25,445 nucleotides of DNA from Phycisphaerae bacterium (GCA_002690755.1 NZFT01000019.1:1-25445), one strand, 5' to 3'. Positions 14,844-22,078 are shown, counted from the stretch's first letter. Notes: a model not told the origin generated them from the sequence alone. A program made the numbers and translations.

Positions 14844-15534
14844 TTCACGACGCTCCACACGCCGCCTCGTCGGCATGCGATCGATGCTTTCGCTGCTGGT
14901 GGCGACCGCCGCCACCGGCCTTCTGGTCGGGTGCAACATCGTGGTTCCGGTGGCCTACGTGCTCGAGGGACCGGGGACGATCCCCGCGGCCTACGAACTC
15001 CGGGAGACCACGACCGCGGTCTTCGTCGACGACCCGACGAATGCGTTTCCGCGGACGGCGCTTCGGTCCATGGTCGGCGTGCAGATCACCGACGGGTTGA
15101 TCGCGAACGACGCGATCCCCTCCAACCTGATGGTCGATTCACGCGACGTGCTCGCCCTCACCCGGGCCCTGGAGACCAGCAACGATCGGGTGAGCATCGA
15201 ACGGATCGGTCGGGAGTCCGGGGTCGAGCAGGTGATCTACGTCTCCCTCGACGGCTTCGCGTTGACGCTCGATGGATTCACGCCGCGACCCACCGCGGTC
15301 TGCAGCATCAAGGTGCTCGATCTCGCCATGGGCTCCCGCGTGTTCCCGGCGGACGATCCCAACGGCCTCGAAGTCGTCGGACAGATCCGCGAGGTCGATC
15401 CGGAGAATTTCCAGAGCTTCGCGAAACGCCGCCGCGTCGAGGACGATCTCGCGATGCGTCTGGGGCGGAACGTGGGCGAACTCTTCTATGAACACGAACG
15501 CGTCGACCTCGGTGAGAACCTCGGCATCCGTTGA
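14836..15534 (+). CDS. Predicted lipoprotein of unknown function, second of a tandem related pair
   Basis: A 232-residue protein. The N-terminus is arginine-rich and leads to a hydrophobic signal ending in LLVGC with C33 as the lipidated residue. An alternative start at ATG 14875 would give a shorter, more usual signal peptide. The mature part mirrors the preceding protein: a strand TTAVFVDDPT, a helical region, a strand NLMVDSRDVLALT, and VEQVIYVSLDGF at the place of VDRVVWIDVFEF in the neighbour. The order and spacing point to a divergent paralogue rather than an exact duplicate. The ATG overlaps the upstream stop by 8 nt. I do not know the function. Confidence 0.78.
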   Translation: MHDSRRSTRRLVGMRSMLSLLVATAATGLLVGCNIVVPVAYVLEGPGTIPAAYELRETTTAVFVDDPTNAFPRTALRSMVGVQITDGLIANDAIPSNLMVDSRDVLALTRALETSNDRVSIERIGRESGVEQVIYVSLDGFALTLDGFTPRPTAVCSIKVLDLAMGSRVFPADDPNGLEVVGQIREVDPENFQSFAKRRRVEDDLAMRLGRNVGELFYEHERVDLGENLGIR

Positions 15535-15597
15535 TTCGTCGACCGGCGTCCCGGCCGGTGTTCCCGTCGGCGTTTTCGCACTCGCACTCGTGAAAGG

Positions 15598-16749
15598 ATG
15601 ATCCCCCGCATGTCCCGCGTGGTGCACGTCCTCGAACCCGACGCCCCCGGATGCGGACCCTCCACCTGGCGCGTGCTCGCGGACCTGCAGTCCGATGACG
15701 CCGTCTTCGTGCTCGGCGGTCGGGCCGCCGTGAAAGCGGTGGGTGATGCCGGCGTCGTCGTGACGGCATCCGTCCCGACGCCCCTTCGGACCCCACGCCT
15801 CGCCGGCCGCGCGGTCCGTCGCGCCCTGGTCGGGTGCTCGCCCGATCGCATCGTCGCCTGGTCCGAATCCGCACTGGTCGCGGCGCTCTCGTCGGGAACC
15901 ACCACGGAGGTGGTGGGGGTGGTCGCGGCCGTCGAGCCGCGGTCGCCGGTGATCGAGACCTCGCGTCGCGAGGTCGCGGCGGTCCATCCGATCGGATCGG
16001 AGACGGGGCCGGCGCTGGTTCGACGTGGATGGCGTCTGGGCTCCACCATCGCCGCGGCCGATCTGCCGGTCCGCGGCACGGATCATCCCGACCGTCGTCA
16101 CGCGCGGCGGGCGTCGATTCGCGGGCAATGGGGGATCGACGACGACCGTCTGGTGGTCGCGGTCACCACCGATCCCGTTCACGGATCCGACGTGTCCGCC
16201 GCCATGACCGCCGCCGCATCCGCGGCGGTCGCGGGTCGAGGACTCTGTCTCGTGGCGGATCCGGCCGGAATCAACGCCGTCGCGTCGTCGCATTGGCTCC
16301 GGGAGGGAGTCGGCCGGTTCGGCGGGGCGCCCGTCGGGCTGGTGCTCGACGCCCGGGTGCGGGATCCGAAATCCATCGCCTATGGCATCGACGTCGCGGC
16401 CCAGGTCGATTTCGCCCCGGCGGTAACGTTCACGCCACCGTCGGTCGTCGAGCTGCGGACCTGGCTCGCCTGCGGCGTCCCGGTGGTCGCCTCCGATCGT
16501 CCCAACGCGGCCTCCCTGGTTCGAGATCGCGTCGATGGACGGCTCCTGCCCCCCGGCGATCGCAACGCCTTCGTCCGGGTGCTGACGCGGCTCGTCGACG
16601 AGCCCGGGCTGGTGACCGACATGGCGCACGCCGCCGCCGCGACGCACGGCCGTGGTCTTCCGGTGCGACGTCCCCGCTGGCTTTCGAATTCCGAGGATCA
16701 GTCGGCGGGCGAAAGCAGCCCCGAGAATCCGATCGCGGCGTCCCGATAG
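15598..16749 (+). CDS. GT4-like glycosyltransferase-fold protein
   Basis: A 383-residue protein. The C-terminal half carries the donor-site segment of family-4 glycosyltransferases: PSVVELRTWLACGVPVVASD (281-300 region), then VDGRLLPPGDRNAFVRVL (312-329). The N-terminal half (VVHVLEPDAPGCGPSTWRVL) has the acceptor-domain start with a small-residue loop, but it is short and alanine/valine-rich. The glutamate-containing motif of typical members is weak (E285 only), so activity is uncertain. Start ATG 15598 or ATG 15610; AAAGG lies immediately before the first. The last 52 nt overlap the convergent amidohydrolase gene. It follows the lipoprotein pair by 63 nt. Confidence 0.7.
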   Translation: MIPRMSRVVHVLEPDAPGCGPSTWRVLADLQSDDAVFVLGGRAAVKAVGDAGVVVTASVPTPLRTPRLAGRAVRRALVGCSPDRIVAWSESALVAALSSGTTTEVVGVVAAVEPRSPVIETSRREVAAVHPIGSETGPALVRRGWRLGSTIAAADLPVRGTDHPDRRHARRASIRGQWGIDDDRLVVAVTTDPVHGSDVSAAMTAAASAAVAGRGLCLVADPAGINAVASSHWLREGVGRFGGAPVGLVLDARVRDPKSIAYGIDVAAQVDFAPAVTFTPPSVVELRTWLACGVPVVASDRPNAASLVRDRVDGRLLPPGDRNAFVRVLTRLVDEPGLVTDMAHAAAATHGRGLPVRRPRWLSNSEDQSAGESSPENPIAASR

Positions 16750-17795
16750 AGCGTGGCCAGATCCTTCGCCGGAATCGACATCCCACGAAGTCTCGGTGCA
16801 TCCATGGGGCCGAACCCGTCGGGATCGACGAGGGCGAGATCCGGATCGGCGATCGGGCTTTCACCGTCATGGTCGCTCTCCCACATCCGACGGAGCGCCC
16901 AATACCGGCTGGCATAGAGATCGAAGGCGTCGGTTTCGTTCGAGGCCTTCGCGGACATCACGTTCTCGGCATCGAGCGGATCGGCTCGAAGATGCTCATC
17001 GAGGGTGACGATGTCGGAACCGAAGAGGAGTCGGCCTCGGTGCCGGCGGAGAAAGGCGAGGAGATCCTCCGGCTCGTGTCTCGAGAGTTCGCGGACCATC
17101 CACTTCGTCGCGCTGGTGTCGAGGTGAAGGTTCGGATGGCGCTCGAGCAGGCCGTCGAGGAACTCGAGATCCTCCGGCCAACCACCCATGTGCGCGGCGA
17201 TGAAAGGAACCGGAAAGTTCGAGAGGGCCGCTTCCAGCGGCTCGTAGTGGGATCGCTTGTCACCGTACCGGGCTCGATCCGAATAGCGGGTGGCGAACCA
17301 GGTGTCGGGATCCGCGACATGCACCATGATCGCCATGCCGAGATCGACCGCGAGTCGCATGCCCTCGCGCCGGATCGGGGCATCGAGCCGCAGCAGCGCG
17401 GGATCGCCCGCCTCCTCGCCGAAGTCGATGATTCGCGGGGCGGCCCAGAACTTGACGATCCGCGCGCCTTTCGCGCGATACGCCTCGATGCGCTGCAGAT
17501 AGCCCTCGCCGTGGGCATGCCGACGATCGGGATTCCTGAAGTCCGGAACCGCAATCGGTTCGAATCGTCCCTGGAGCGAGGCTCGAACCGCGTCCACCTC
17601 GTCGATCGCGGTCATCGACCACACGGCTTCGACGCCGTAGAGATCCATGACCTCGGCGAAGAGTCGGCTCGCGTCGAGCCCGTTGATGTGGGTGTGCGCG
17701 TCGATGATCGGGACCGTCGGGGGGCCCATCCTCGCGGCCTCCGCCCGGTAGTCCAGTCCGAGTCGGTTCGATGTGGTCGGCGTGGCGTTCGTCAT
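16698..17795 (-). CDS. Amidohydrolase-2 family metal-dependent hydrolase
   Basis: A 365-residue TIM-barrel hydrolase of the amidohydrolase-related (PF04909-type) family. The N-terminal metal site is DAHTHING (H34, H36). Further metal or active-site positions are the histidine of MVHVADPDTW (near 157), AAHMGGWPEDLEFL (near 200) and the aspartate of LLFGSDIV (near 262). Substrate cannot be told from the sequence; relatives act on cyclic amides, decarboxylate aromatic acids or hydrolyse lactones. It is probably cytosolic, as there is no signal peptide. It lies 34 nt behind the flavin-reductase-like gene on the same strand and overlaps the GT4-like gene end to end. Confidence 0.85.
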   Translation of the reverse strand: MTNATPTTSNRLGLDYRAEAARMGPPTVPIIDAHTHINGLDASRLFAEVMDLYGVEAVWSMTAIDEVDAVRASLQGRFEPIAVPDFRNPDRRHAHGEGYLQRIEAYRAKGARIVKFWAAPRIIDFGEEAGDPALLRLDAPIRREGMRLAVDLGMAIMVHVADPDTWFATRYSDRARYGDKRSHYEPLEAALSNFPVPFIAAHMGGWPEDLEFLDGLLERHPNLHLDTSATKWMVRELSRHEPEDLLAFLRRHRGRLLFGSDIVTLDEHLRADPLDAENVMSAKASNETDAFDLYASRYWALRRMWESDHDGESPIADPDLALVDPDGFGPMDAPRLRGMSIPAKDLATLYRDAAIGFSGLLSPAD

Positions 17796-17829
17796 GGATG
17801 GGATGGTAGCCTTCGCCGCCGGGGTGGGA

Positions 17830-18456
17830 TCAGGACGACTCGTGGGATTCCGGGGCCTTGACGTCCGATGTCTCGGGCGTCGGCTTCGTGACTCGATTGT
17901 CGACCCCCGGTCGGGCCCGAGCCGGCTTCTTCACCTTCTTGGTCGCGACGCCGTTTCGACGCTTTCGCGCGGCCGGAACCGAATCGGCTTCGCAGGCTTC
18001 GGCCGCCGTCTCGATGACGCCGCCCGCCGTCACCCGTCCGATGTAGATCTCGTGATCCGCCTCGATGTCGAGGTGTCGGATGAGATCGCAGCGGACCCAG
18101 CTCGCCGAGGCGGTGGGAATCGGGATTCGTCCGGTGTCGGGGACGAGGCCGTGTCCGAGGAACGGATCCTCGCCACGAAGCTCACCCGGTCGGTTGAAGA
18201 GCCGCGACAGCATCAGATCGCGACCCCGAAGCTCGCACAATCCGAAGACCGCCGAATCACGGATGAGCGGGCTCAGAGCGTGGCCCTTCAGAACCGCGAC
18301 GGTGATCGTGATCGGTTCGTCGGCGCATTTCTGCACTCTGGAGACCAGCATTCCATTGCGTTGGTCACCGTGCGCGGCGGTCATCAGGAACCGCCCGGTG
18401 GGCATTCGCTCGGTCGCCATCATCAGTACATCTCTGCCGTTTGGTTCGAGCGTCAT
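17830..18456 (-). CDS. Flavin reductase-like domain protein with a basic C-terminal tail
   Basis: A 208-residue protein. Residues of about 10-150 match the FMN-binding split-barrel flavin reductase family: NGMLVSRVQKCADEPITITV (34-53), a hydrophobic-plus-polar stretch HALSPLIRDSAVFGLCEL (59-76) and ADHEIYIGRV (133-142), the place of the usual GDHxxxxGxV. It probably binds FMN and may reduce it or carry it. Residues 160-208 form a Lys/Arg/Pro-rich tail that is likely disordered and could bind nucleic acid. Start ATG 18456 is chosen; ATG 18486 would add ten residues. The frame is open much further upstream, but that part is antisense to mraZ. It is divergent from mraZ. Confidence 0.8.
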   Translation of the reverse strand: MTLEPNGRDVLMMATERMPTGRFLMTAAHGDQRNGMLVSRVQKCADEPITITVAVLKGHALSPLIRDSAVFGLCELRGRDLMLSRLFNRPGELRGEDPFLGHGLVPDTGRIPIPTASASWVRCDLIRHLDIEADHEIYIGRVTAGGVIETAAEACEADSVPAARKRRNGVATKKVKKPARARPGVDNRVTKPTPETSDVKAPESHESS

Positions 18457-18625
18457 GCCATTCCAGGGTTGCGACCCCCGCTTCATGCGGGGCGGTGGAT
18501 CGGTGGGCGGACTGTGGAGATCATGCGCCCGAAATCGGAAAAATCCATAACTCCATTCCAAACAGAGGTTTGTCATCTTTGCCGAGCGAGTCGTGGGGCA
18601 CTTGGGGGGAAGAAAATCCATGAAA

Positions 18626-18676
18626 TGGGCAAAAGTGGGTGATTGTGTTGAAGAGTGTGGCGATGTGGAGTATTCT
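18626..18676 (+). promoter_or_regulatory. mraZ promoter overlapped by a phased array of MraZ-type boxes
   Basis: Five TG-starting pentamers recur at exact 10-bp steps: TGGGC (18626), TGGGT (18636), TGTTG (18646), TGTGG (18656) and TGGAG (18666). MraZ is known to bind direct GTGG/TGGG repeats spaced 10 bp in front of its own gene. A promoter fits inside the array: TTGAAG (18648-18653), 17 bp, TATTCT (18671-18676), each matching consensus at four of six. Binding would block RNA polymerase directly, which implies autorepression. The surrounding DNA is the most AT-rich part of the window. Confidence 0.75.
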
Positions 18677-18746
18677 CCGGCCGGCATCGTGTGACGGCCT
18701 CGGAAGGTCGACACCTTTCGACTTCGGACCTGCGGAGTACTGATGC

Positions 18747-19217
18747 GTGCTTTTTCTCGGCGAATTCGAGCACACCATCGACACGAAGAATCGGCTGGCC
18801 ATCCCAGCCGAGCTTCGCGACGTGCTCGACGAGGCGACGCACGGATCCGCGTTCGTCGCGGCACCGGGATCGAACGGGACACTCTGGCTCTGGCCGGAGC
18901 GGACCTTCGCGGAACTCGCATCGAAACTCGGCGGCACGCTGCTCGGCGAAGAGGAACTCGTCGCCTTCGATCAGGCGATCTTCTCGCAGTCCGCACGCTG
19001 CACCATCGATTCGGCAGGCCGGGTTCGACTTCCGGAGCGTCTGCTCGGGAAGTTCGGACTGTCCGGGAGCGTGATGGTGCTCGGCGTCCGGGATCATCTC
19101 GAACTCGTTCCGCCCGACGCCTGGCGGGAGAAGCAGGCGGCCCTGCCTTCCGACGGGGACGTCTGGCGACGGGCTCGTGCCGCGCTGGCCGAGCGATCGA
19201 AACGGGAGGACCGATGA
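18747..19217 (+). CDS. mraZ: Transcriptional regulator MraZ (orphan)
   Basis: A 156-residue DNA-binding protein with two SpoVT-AbrB domains. It starts with the family sequence LFLGEFEHTID, and the two DxxxR motifs are DTKNR (12-16) followed by LAIP, and DSAGR (88-92) followed by VRLP. MraZ forms rings that bind repeats upstream of the dcw cluster. The start is GTG 18747, with GGAG 10 nt upstream; ATG 18743 is in another frame. Length is slightly above the usual 143-152. Unusually, no rsmH, ftsL or other dcw gene follows: the next 370 nt hold the GGA-hairpin region and a terminator. A perfect GGGAGG-ACCG-ATG overlaps the mraZ stop (ATGA at 19214), perhaps a relic of a former coupled gene. Confidence 0.93.
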   Translation: MLFLGEFEHTIDTKNRLAIPAELRDVLDEATHGSAFVAAPGSNGTLWLWPERTFAELASKLGGTLLGEEELVAFDQAIFSQSARCTIDSAGRVRLPERLLGKFGLSGSVMVLGVRDHLELVPPDAWREKQAALPSDGDVWRRARAALAERSKREDR

Positions 19218-19246
19218 GGACCTCCGCGAACCCATTCAGAACCAAC

Positions 19247-19626
19247 GGCGGAACTTCCGCCCAGCAGTCATGCGGCCATGGATCGGCCGCCGGACGCATC
19301 GTCGGCACGCGGTCGAGTCGACGATGCGAGCAGTTCGTGTCGCGAGGGTCAAGGATGACCGTCGCGGCTCGTGTTTCGGCCGCAAACGCCTTGTTTTCTC
19401 GGGCATCGCGAACAGGGGGGCACCTGGTTCGCGGACCCCGGGCCAAGGATGGCCCGGATCTGGGTTGCTTCGAGGATCAAGGATGATCCCGGAGCACGTC
19501 GGGGCATCCGCCCCGACCTCCCTCGACCTGCTTGGTCGGTTCGAGGGCTTTCGGCCATGAGCGGGGGCTCGATGGCTGCTTCGCTTCGCCGCCCGCGTCG
19601 TCGACAGACGACGCGGGCGTTTCATT
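19247..19626 (+). ncRNA. Candidate CsrA-sequestering RNA (CsrB/RsmZ-like), or mraZ 3' UTR acting as one
   Basis: No convincing gene fills 19218-19734. On the plus strand it folds into consecutive hairpins, four of which show GGA in the loop. These are GCGGCC-ATGGATC-GGCCGC (19272-19290); CGCGA-G-GGTC-AAGGAT-GACC-G-TCGCG (19341-19366); CCGGGCC-AAGGAT-GGCCCGG (19438-19457); and GGATC-AAGGAT-GATCC (19474-19489). Three loops with their closing pair read CAAGGATG, matching the CARGGAUG core of the CsrA consensus, on stems of different sequence. Other stems lie at 19247-19261, 19498-19517 (8 bp, loop ATCC) and 19521-19548. The 5' end is unknown; the 3' end is the terminator at 19590-19626. csrA lies on the opposite strand, 109 nt beyond. 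The role as a CsrA sponge is inferred from the motif, its repetition and the neighbour. Confidence 0.65.
19590..19626 (+). terminator. Strong intrinsic terminator of the mraZ/GGA-hairpin transcript
   Basis: A perfect 13-bp stem (19590-19602 with 19607-19619) and tetraloop GACA are followed by TTTCATT. The other side of the stem has no T-tract, so it works in the plus direction. It shows that a plus-strand transcript covers the region after mraZ. Confidence 0.9.
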
Positions 19627-19640
19627 GGCTCGCGTCGACC

Positions 19641-19670
19641 TGAAACAAGAAGCCACCGCGATCTGCGGTG
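19641..19670 (-). terminator. Probable intrinsic terminator of csrA
   Basis: On the minus strand CACCGC-AGATC-GCGGTG is followed by GCTTCTTGTTTC. It lies 65 nt after the csrA stop and just before the opposing plus-strand terminator, so the two units are insulated from each other. Confidence 0.6.
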
Positions 19671-19734
19671 TCCTCTTCGGTCGGTCGTTTTCGAATAGCG
19701 CCGGATCTTCGCCGGGGATCGATCGGTGCGAGCG

Positions 19735-19959
19735 TCAGGCTTCGGAGGCAGGACGTATCTGGCCCGCGACGGGTGGCGCTTCCTCATCGGCCACGATCTG
19801 CTCCGCGACTTCACGACGGTGCACCGCGACCTCTCGGGGAAACTCGAAGGCGAGTCGAACCCGGTCGCCCTTGATCACCGCCACCCGGACGACACCAAGA
19901 GGTGACGCGGGATCTCCGATGATGACTTCCTCGCCTTCGCGGCGGGTGATGACGAGCAT
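19735..19959 (-). CDS. csrA: Carbon storage regulator CsrA
   Basis: A 74-residue RNA-binding protein. The family start MLVITRREGEEVIIGD (1-16) carries the RNA-contact residues at positions 4-7, and FPREVAVHRREV has the conserved VAVHR with its RNA-binding arginine. An insertion-like GDPASPLGVVRV makes the first turn a little longer than in E. coli CsrA (61 residues), and about a dozen residues are added at the C-terminus. CsrA binds GGA in hairpin loops and blocks or stabilises mRNAs. ATG 19959 is preceded by AGGAGG; an upstream in-frame ATG at 20061 is rejected because it lacks a ribosome-binding site and adds no family sequence. The convergent RNA at 19247-19626 carries its likely binding sites. 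No fliW is seen nearby. Confidence 0.95.
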   Translation of the reverse strand: MLVITRREGEEVIIGDPASPLGVVRVAVIKGDRVRLAFEFPREVAVHRREVAEQIVADEEAPPVAGQIRPASEA

Positions 19960-19962
19960 GAT

Positions 19963-19978
19963 CAGGGCCTCCTGCCTG
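19963..19978 (-). promoter_or_regulatory. csrA ribosome-binding site in a GGA-loop hairpin (autoregulation candidate)
   Basis: On the minus strand CAGG-CAGGAGGC-CCTG places the whole AGGAGG Shine-Dalgarno in an 8-nt loop, 3 nt before the ATG. A GGA in a loop that is also the ribosome-binding site is the arrangement CsrA uses to repress translation. The stem is only 4 bp, so the structure is modest. Confidence 0.45.
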
Positions 19979-20047
19979 CGAACCACCCTCGGAGGGGTTC
20001 GACCGGGACGTCGGTGTCTCGGCCGGAGAGGGGTGGTCGCCGAGATC

Positions 20048-20074
20048 GTTCGGCTCCACACAGCCTAGCCGAAC
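20048..20074 (-). other. 8-bp inverted repeat upstream of csrA
   Basis: GTTCGGCT/AGCCGAAC form a perfect stem around an 11-nt loop, 89-115 nt before the csrA start and downstream of the NifU-like gene. No T-tract follows in either direction, so it is not a clear intrinsic terminator. It could be part of the csrA leader or an operator. Confidence 0.3.
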
Positions 20075-20099
20075 CACGCGGATTGCAGAAGTCGGTATC

Positions 20100-20119
20100 G
20101 GTGGATTTCATCATCCACC
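20100..20119 (-). terminator. Weak terminator candidate after the NifU-like gene
   Basis: GGTGGAT-GATGAA-ATCCACC on the minus strand, a 7-bp perfect stem, starts 7 nt after the stop codon. The tail is not T-rich, so termination may be weak or Rho-dependent. Confidence 0.35.
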
Positions 20120-20126
20120 AGCGGCA

Positions 20127-20375
20127 TCACTCGGCGGCGATGACGTTCGTCACCTCGGGGACCATGCTGCGCAGATTCCGCGCAATACCTTCACGAAGCG
20201 TCATTTCGCTCGACGGACAACCGATGCAGGCTCCGAGAAAGCGGATCATGACGACCCCCTCCTCGGAGATTTCGAGGAGCTCGAAGTCGCCGCCATCCTC
20301 CTGCACCGCCGGCCGGATGCGGTCGAGGACCGCCTCGACTCGAGACTGTAGGGATTCGGATGGTGAATCGGTCAT
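20127..20375 (-). CDS. NifU C-terminal-type Fe-S cluster scaffold protein
   Basis: An 82-residue protein that is just the NifU/NfuA C-terminal domain. The helix VLDRIRPAVQEDGGDFELLEI and the cluster motif GACIGCPSSEMTL give the two ligand cysteines C50 and C53; a dimer would hold one 4Fe-4S cluster for transfer to client proteins. Length is typical of single-domain Nfu proteins. ATG 20375 has AAGGA about 10 nt upstream. It is upstream of csrA on the same strand with a 167-nt gap. It is divergent from the lipoprotein gene at 20545. No suf or isc genes are seen in the window. Confidence 0.93.
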   Translation of the reverse strand: MTDSPSESLQSRVEAVLDRIRPAVQEDGGDFELLEISEEGVVMIRFLGACIGCPSSEMTLREGIARNLRSMVPEVTNVIAAE

Positions 20376-20544
20376 GGAAGAAACGTCCTTGAGGAGCCCG
20401 GAACCCGGTCGATCGTGGCTCTTCCGGAGCCGCGTTCAGTGATTGCGATGATAGAGTCATCGGACGACCTTCGCCGAACCACCGACTTTTCGGTGATGGC
20501 GTGACGCGCGATTCGTTCCCATAGGGCATGGAGGCCTGAGCGAC

Positions 20545-22038
20545 GTGATCCCGAAAAAGTTTCGTCACCTGGCCTCGAGCGGCCCCGGACGCGATCCGAA
20601 TCCCGATTGGGCCGTCCGCTCGATGGCACCCATCCTGATCCTCGGCCTGCTGCTCGGATGGCCCGGCTGCGCTCCTCGATCGATCGAGGATCCGGTCGCG
20701 GTCCTCGCCGACCCGGAGGAGACCTCCGGCCGCCACGCGGCCGCGATGCGAATGCTGGAGGCGACCACGGAGCCGGATGCCACCAGTCGCGCCCTGAAAC
20801 GCATGATCATCGCCGACGGCTACACCGTCGACGTTCGGCAGATGGCGTACGACCGGATGAAGATCATCGATCCGGAGGGGCTCCAGCGGCTGCTGGAGAT
20901 CCAGATGCCGAAGGTCGATGCGATCCAGTGGCGGGCGCGACTCTGTGTACTGATCGCGGCGGAGCCCTGGATCGACATGACGCCGACGCTCATCCGGGCG
21001 TGGGCGAGACCGATGCCGAACTGGGTGGAGGATCCCAAGGATCGTCCGGAGCGACTGGCCCTGATCGAGATGTACGGCGAGGACCGGCTCGCCGACGTGC
21101 TGGTGCAGGTCATGCTCGACGCCGATCCGGTGGTCGCCGCCAATCTGCGGGCGCGATGCTGGGAGTTGCTCGTGGCGGAGGGGCGACGCGATCGCGTGGT
21201 GGAACTGCTGGCGAGCAGCGACGTCTCGCCGCGTGACGGCATGTTCCGAGATCTCCGGGAGGTCTCGGAACGCACCGGAATCATTCCCGCGAATCGCGAG
21301 GAGATCATCTGGGCCCGCACGCTCTGCCGGCCCGAGAACGCCGGCTTCCTCGACGCGGCGGCCGCGGCGTGCGATCGCGTGCCGGCGTCGCGACGGCCAT
21401 CGCTCGAGCTTCGCGATCTGGGCGTGCTGGTGGCGGCGATGCGTCTCGATCCGGCGCTCGTCGAGCAGGGCGAGGCCACGCTCTACGAGGCCCTTCGAAA
21501 GGACGTCGACGTCGATGGCAGGCGTCTGTATTCCGCGAACTTCACAGGCTGGAACAACACCCACACCGAGCGACTCCGGGAGGTCCGCGAGAAACTCGAC
21601 TGGGGCGACCTGCTCGCCGTCAGGATCGCGGTCGAATCGCTTGGAATCGACGCAGTGCGCGGCCATCTCTTCCGGTATGCGGAGCGTGATCTGCTCGATG
21701 AGAGCACGGAGTTCGGCGGTGTCATCTCGGTCGACGATCAGGGGCGCATCGAAGTGCTCGAGTTCAAACCGCGGCTCCGACGCGGCGACAATCGATTCGA
21801 GGCGACGCAGGAGATGTTCGACGCGGCGTACACCGGCGTCTTCCACTTCCACAATCACGCGCAGAAATACGACAACCGGGACTACGCCGGGCCGCACATG
21901 GGCGACTTCGCCTACGCCGAGGCGACGCGGGCGAACTGCCTGGTGTTCACGTTCATCGACAGTCGGACCATCAACGCCGACTTCTACCGCCACGGCGGGG
22001 TGGTGGTGGATCTCGGCACCTTCCAACGGCCGGACTGA
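20545..22038 (+). CDS. Large lipoprotein with a JAMM-like C-terminal domain
   Basis: A 497-residue protein. The signal peptide ends in LLGWPGC with C42 as the lipidated residue. Residues 50-310 are mainly helical and repeat-like (HEAT/TPR-style spacing), with no family I recognise. Residues 385-490 look like a JAB/JAMM fold: EFGGVISVD (389-397) as the glutamate strand, VFHFHNH (432-438) as the histidine motif, GPHMGD (449-454) as the distal aspartate with a longer loop than usual, and VFTFIDSRT and GGVVVDLG as closing strands. If correct it would be a zinc isopeptidase or peptidase facing the periplasm. GTG 20545 with GGAGG 10 nt upstream. It is followed 40 nt later by an M48 membrane protease in the same operon. 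Confidence 0.75.
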   Translation: MIPKKFRHLASSGPGRDPNPDWAVRSMAPILILGLLLGWPGCAPRSIEDPVAVLADPEETSGRHAAAMRMLEATTEPDATSRALKRMIIADGYTVDVRQMAYDRMKIIDPEGLQRLLEIQMPKVDAIQWRARLCVLIAAEPWIDMTPTLIRAWARPMPNWVEDPKDRPERLALIEMYGEDRLADVLVQVMLDADPVVAANLRARCWELLVAEGRRDRVVELLASSDVSPRDGMFRDLREVSERTGIIPANREEIIWARTLCRPENAGFLDAAAAACDRVPASRRPSLELRDLGVLVAAMRLDPALVEQGEATLYEALRKDVDVDGRRLYSANFTGWNNTHTERLREVREKLDWGDLLAVRIAVESLGIDAVRGHLFRYAERDLLDESTEFGGVISVDDQGRIEVLEFKPRLRRGDNRFEATQEMFDAAYTGVFHFHNHAQKYDNRDYAGPHMGDFAYAEATRANCLVFTFIDSRTINADFYRHGGVVVDLGTFQRPD

Positions 22039-22078
22039 CTTCATCCCCGATCGTCGGTCCCGATGCGGAACCAATCGC

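Noticed and set aside
15834..17861. 675-codon plus-strand open frame
   Set aside because: It runs out of frame through the GT4-like gene and antisense through the amidohydrolase gene, both of which have family motifs.
19214..19486. 90-codon open frame after mraZ as a protein gene
   Set aside because: Despite a good ribosome-binding site and ATGA overlap, third-position composition is not coding-like and falls further along the frame, and the DNA is better explained by the GGA hairpins.
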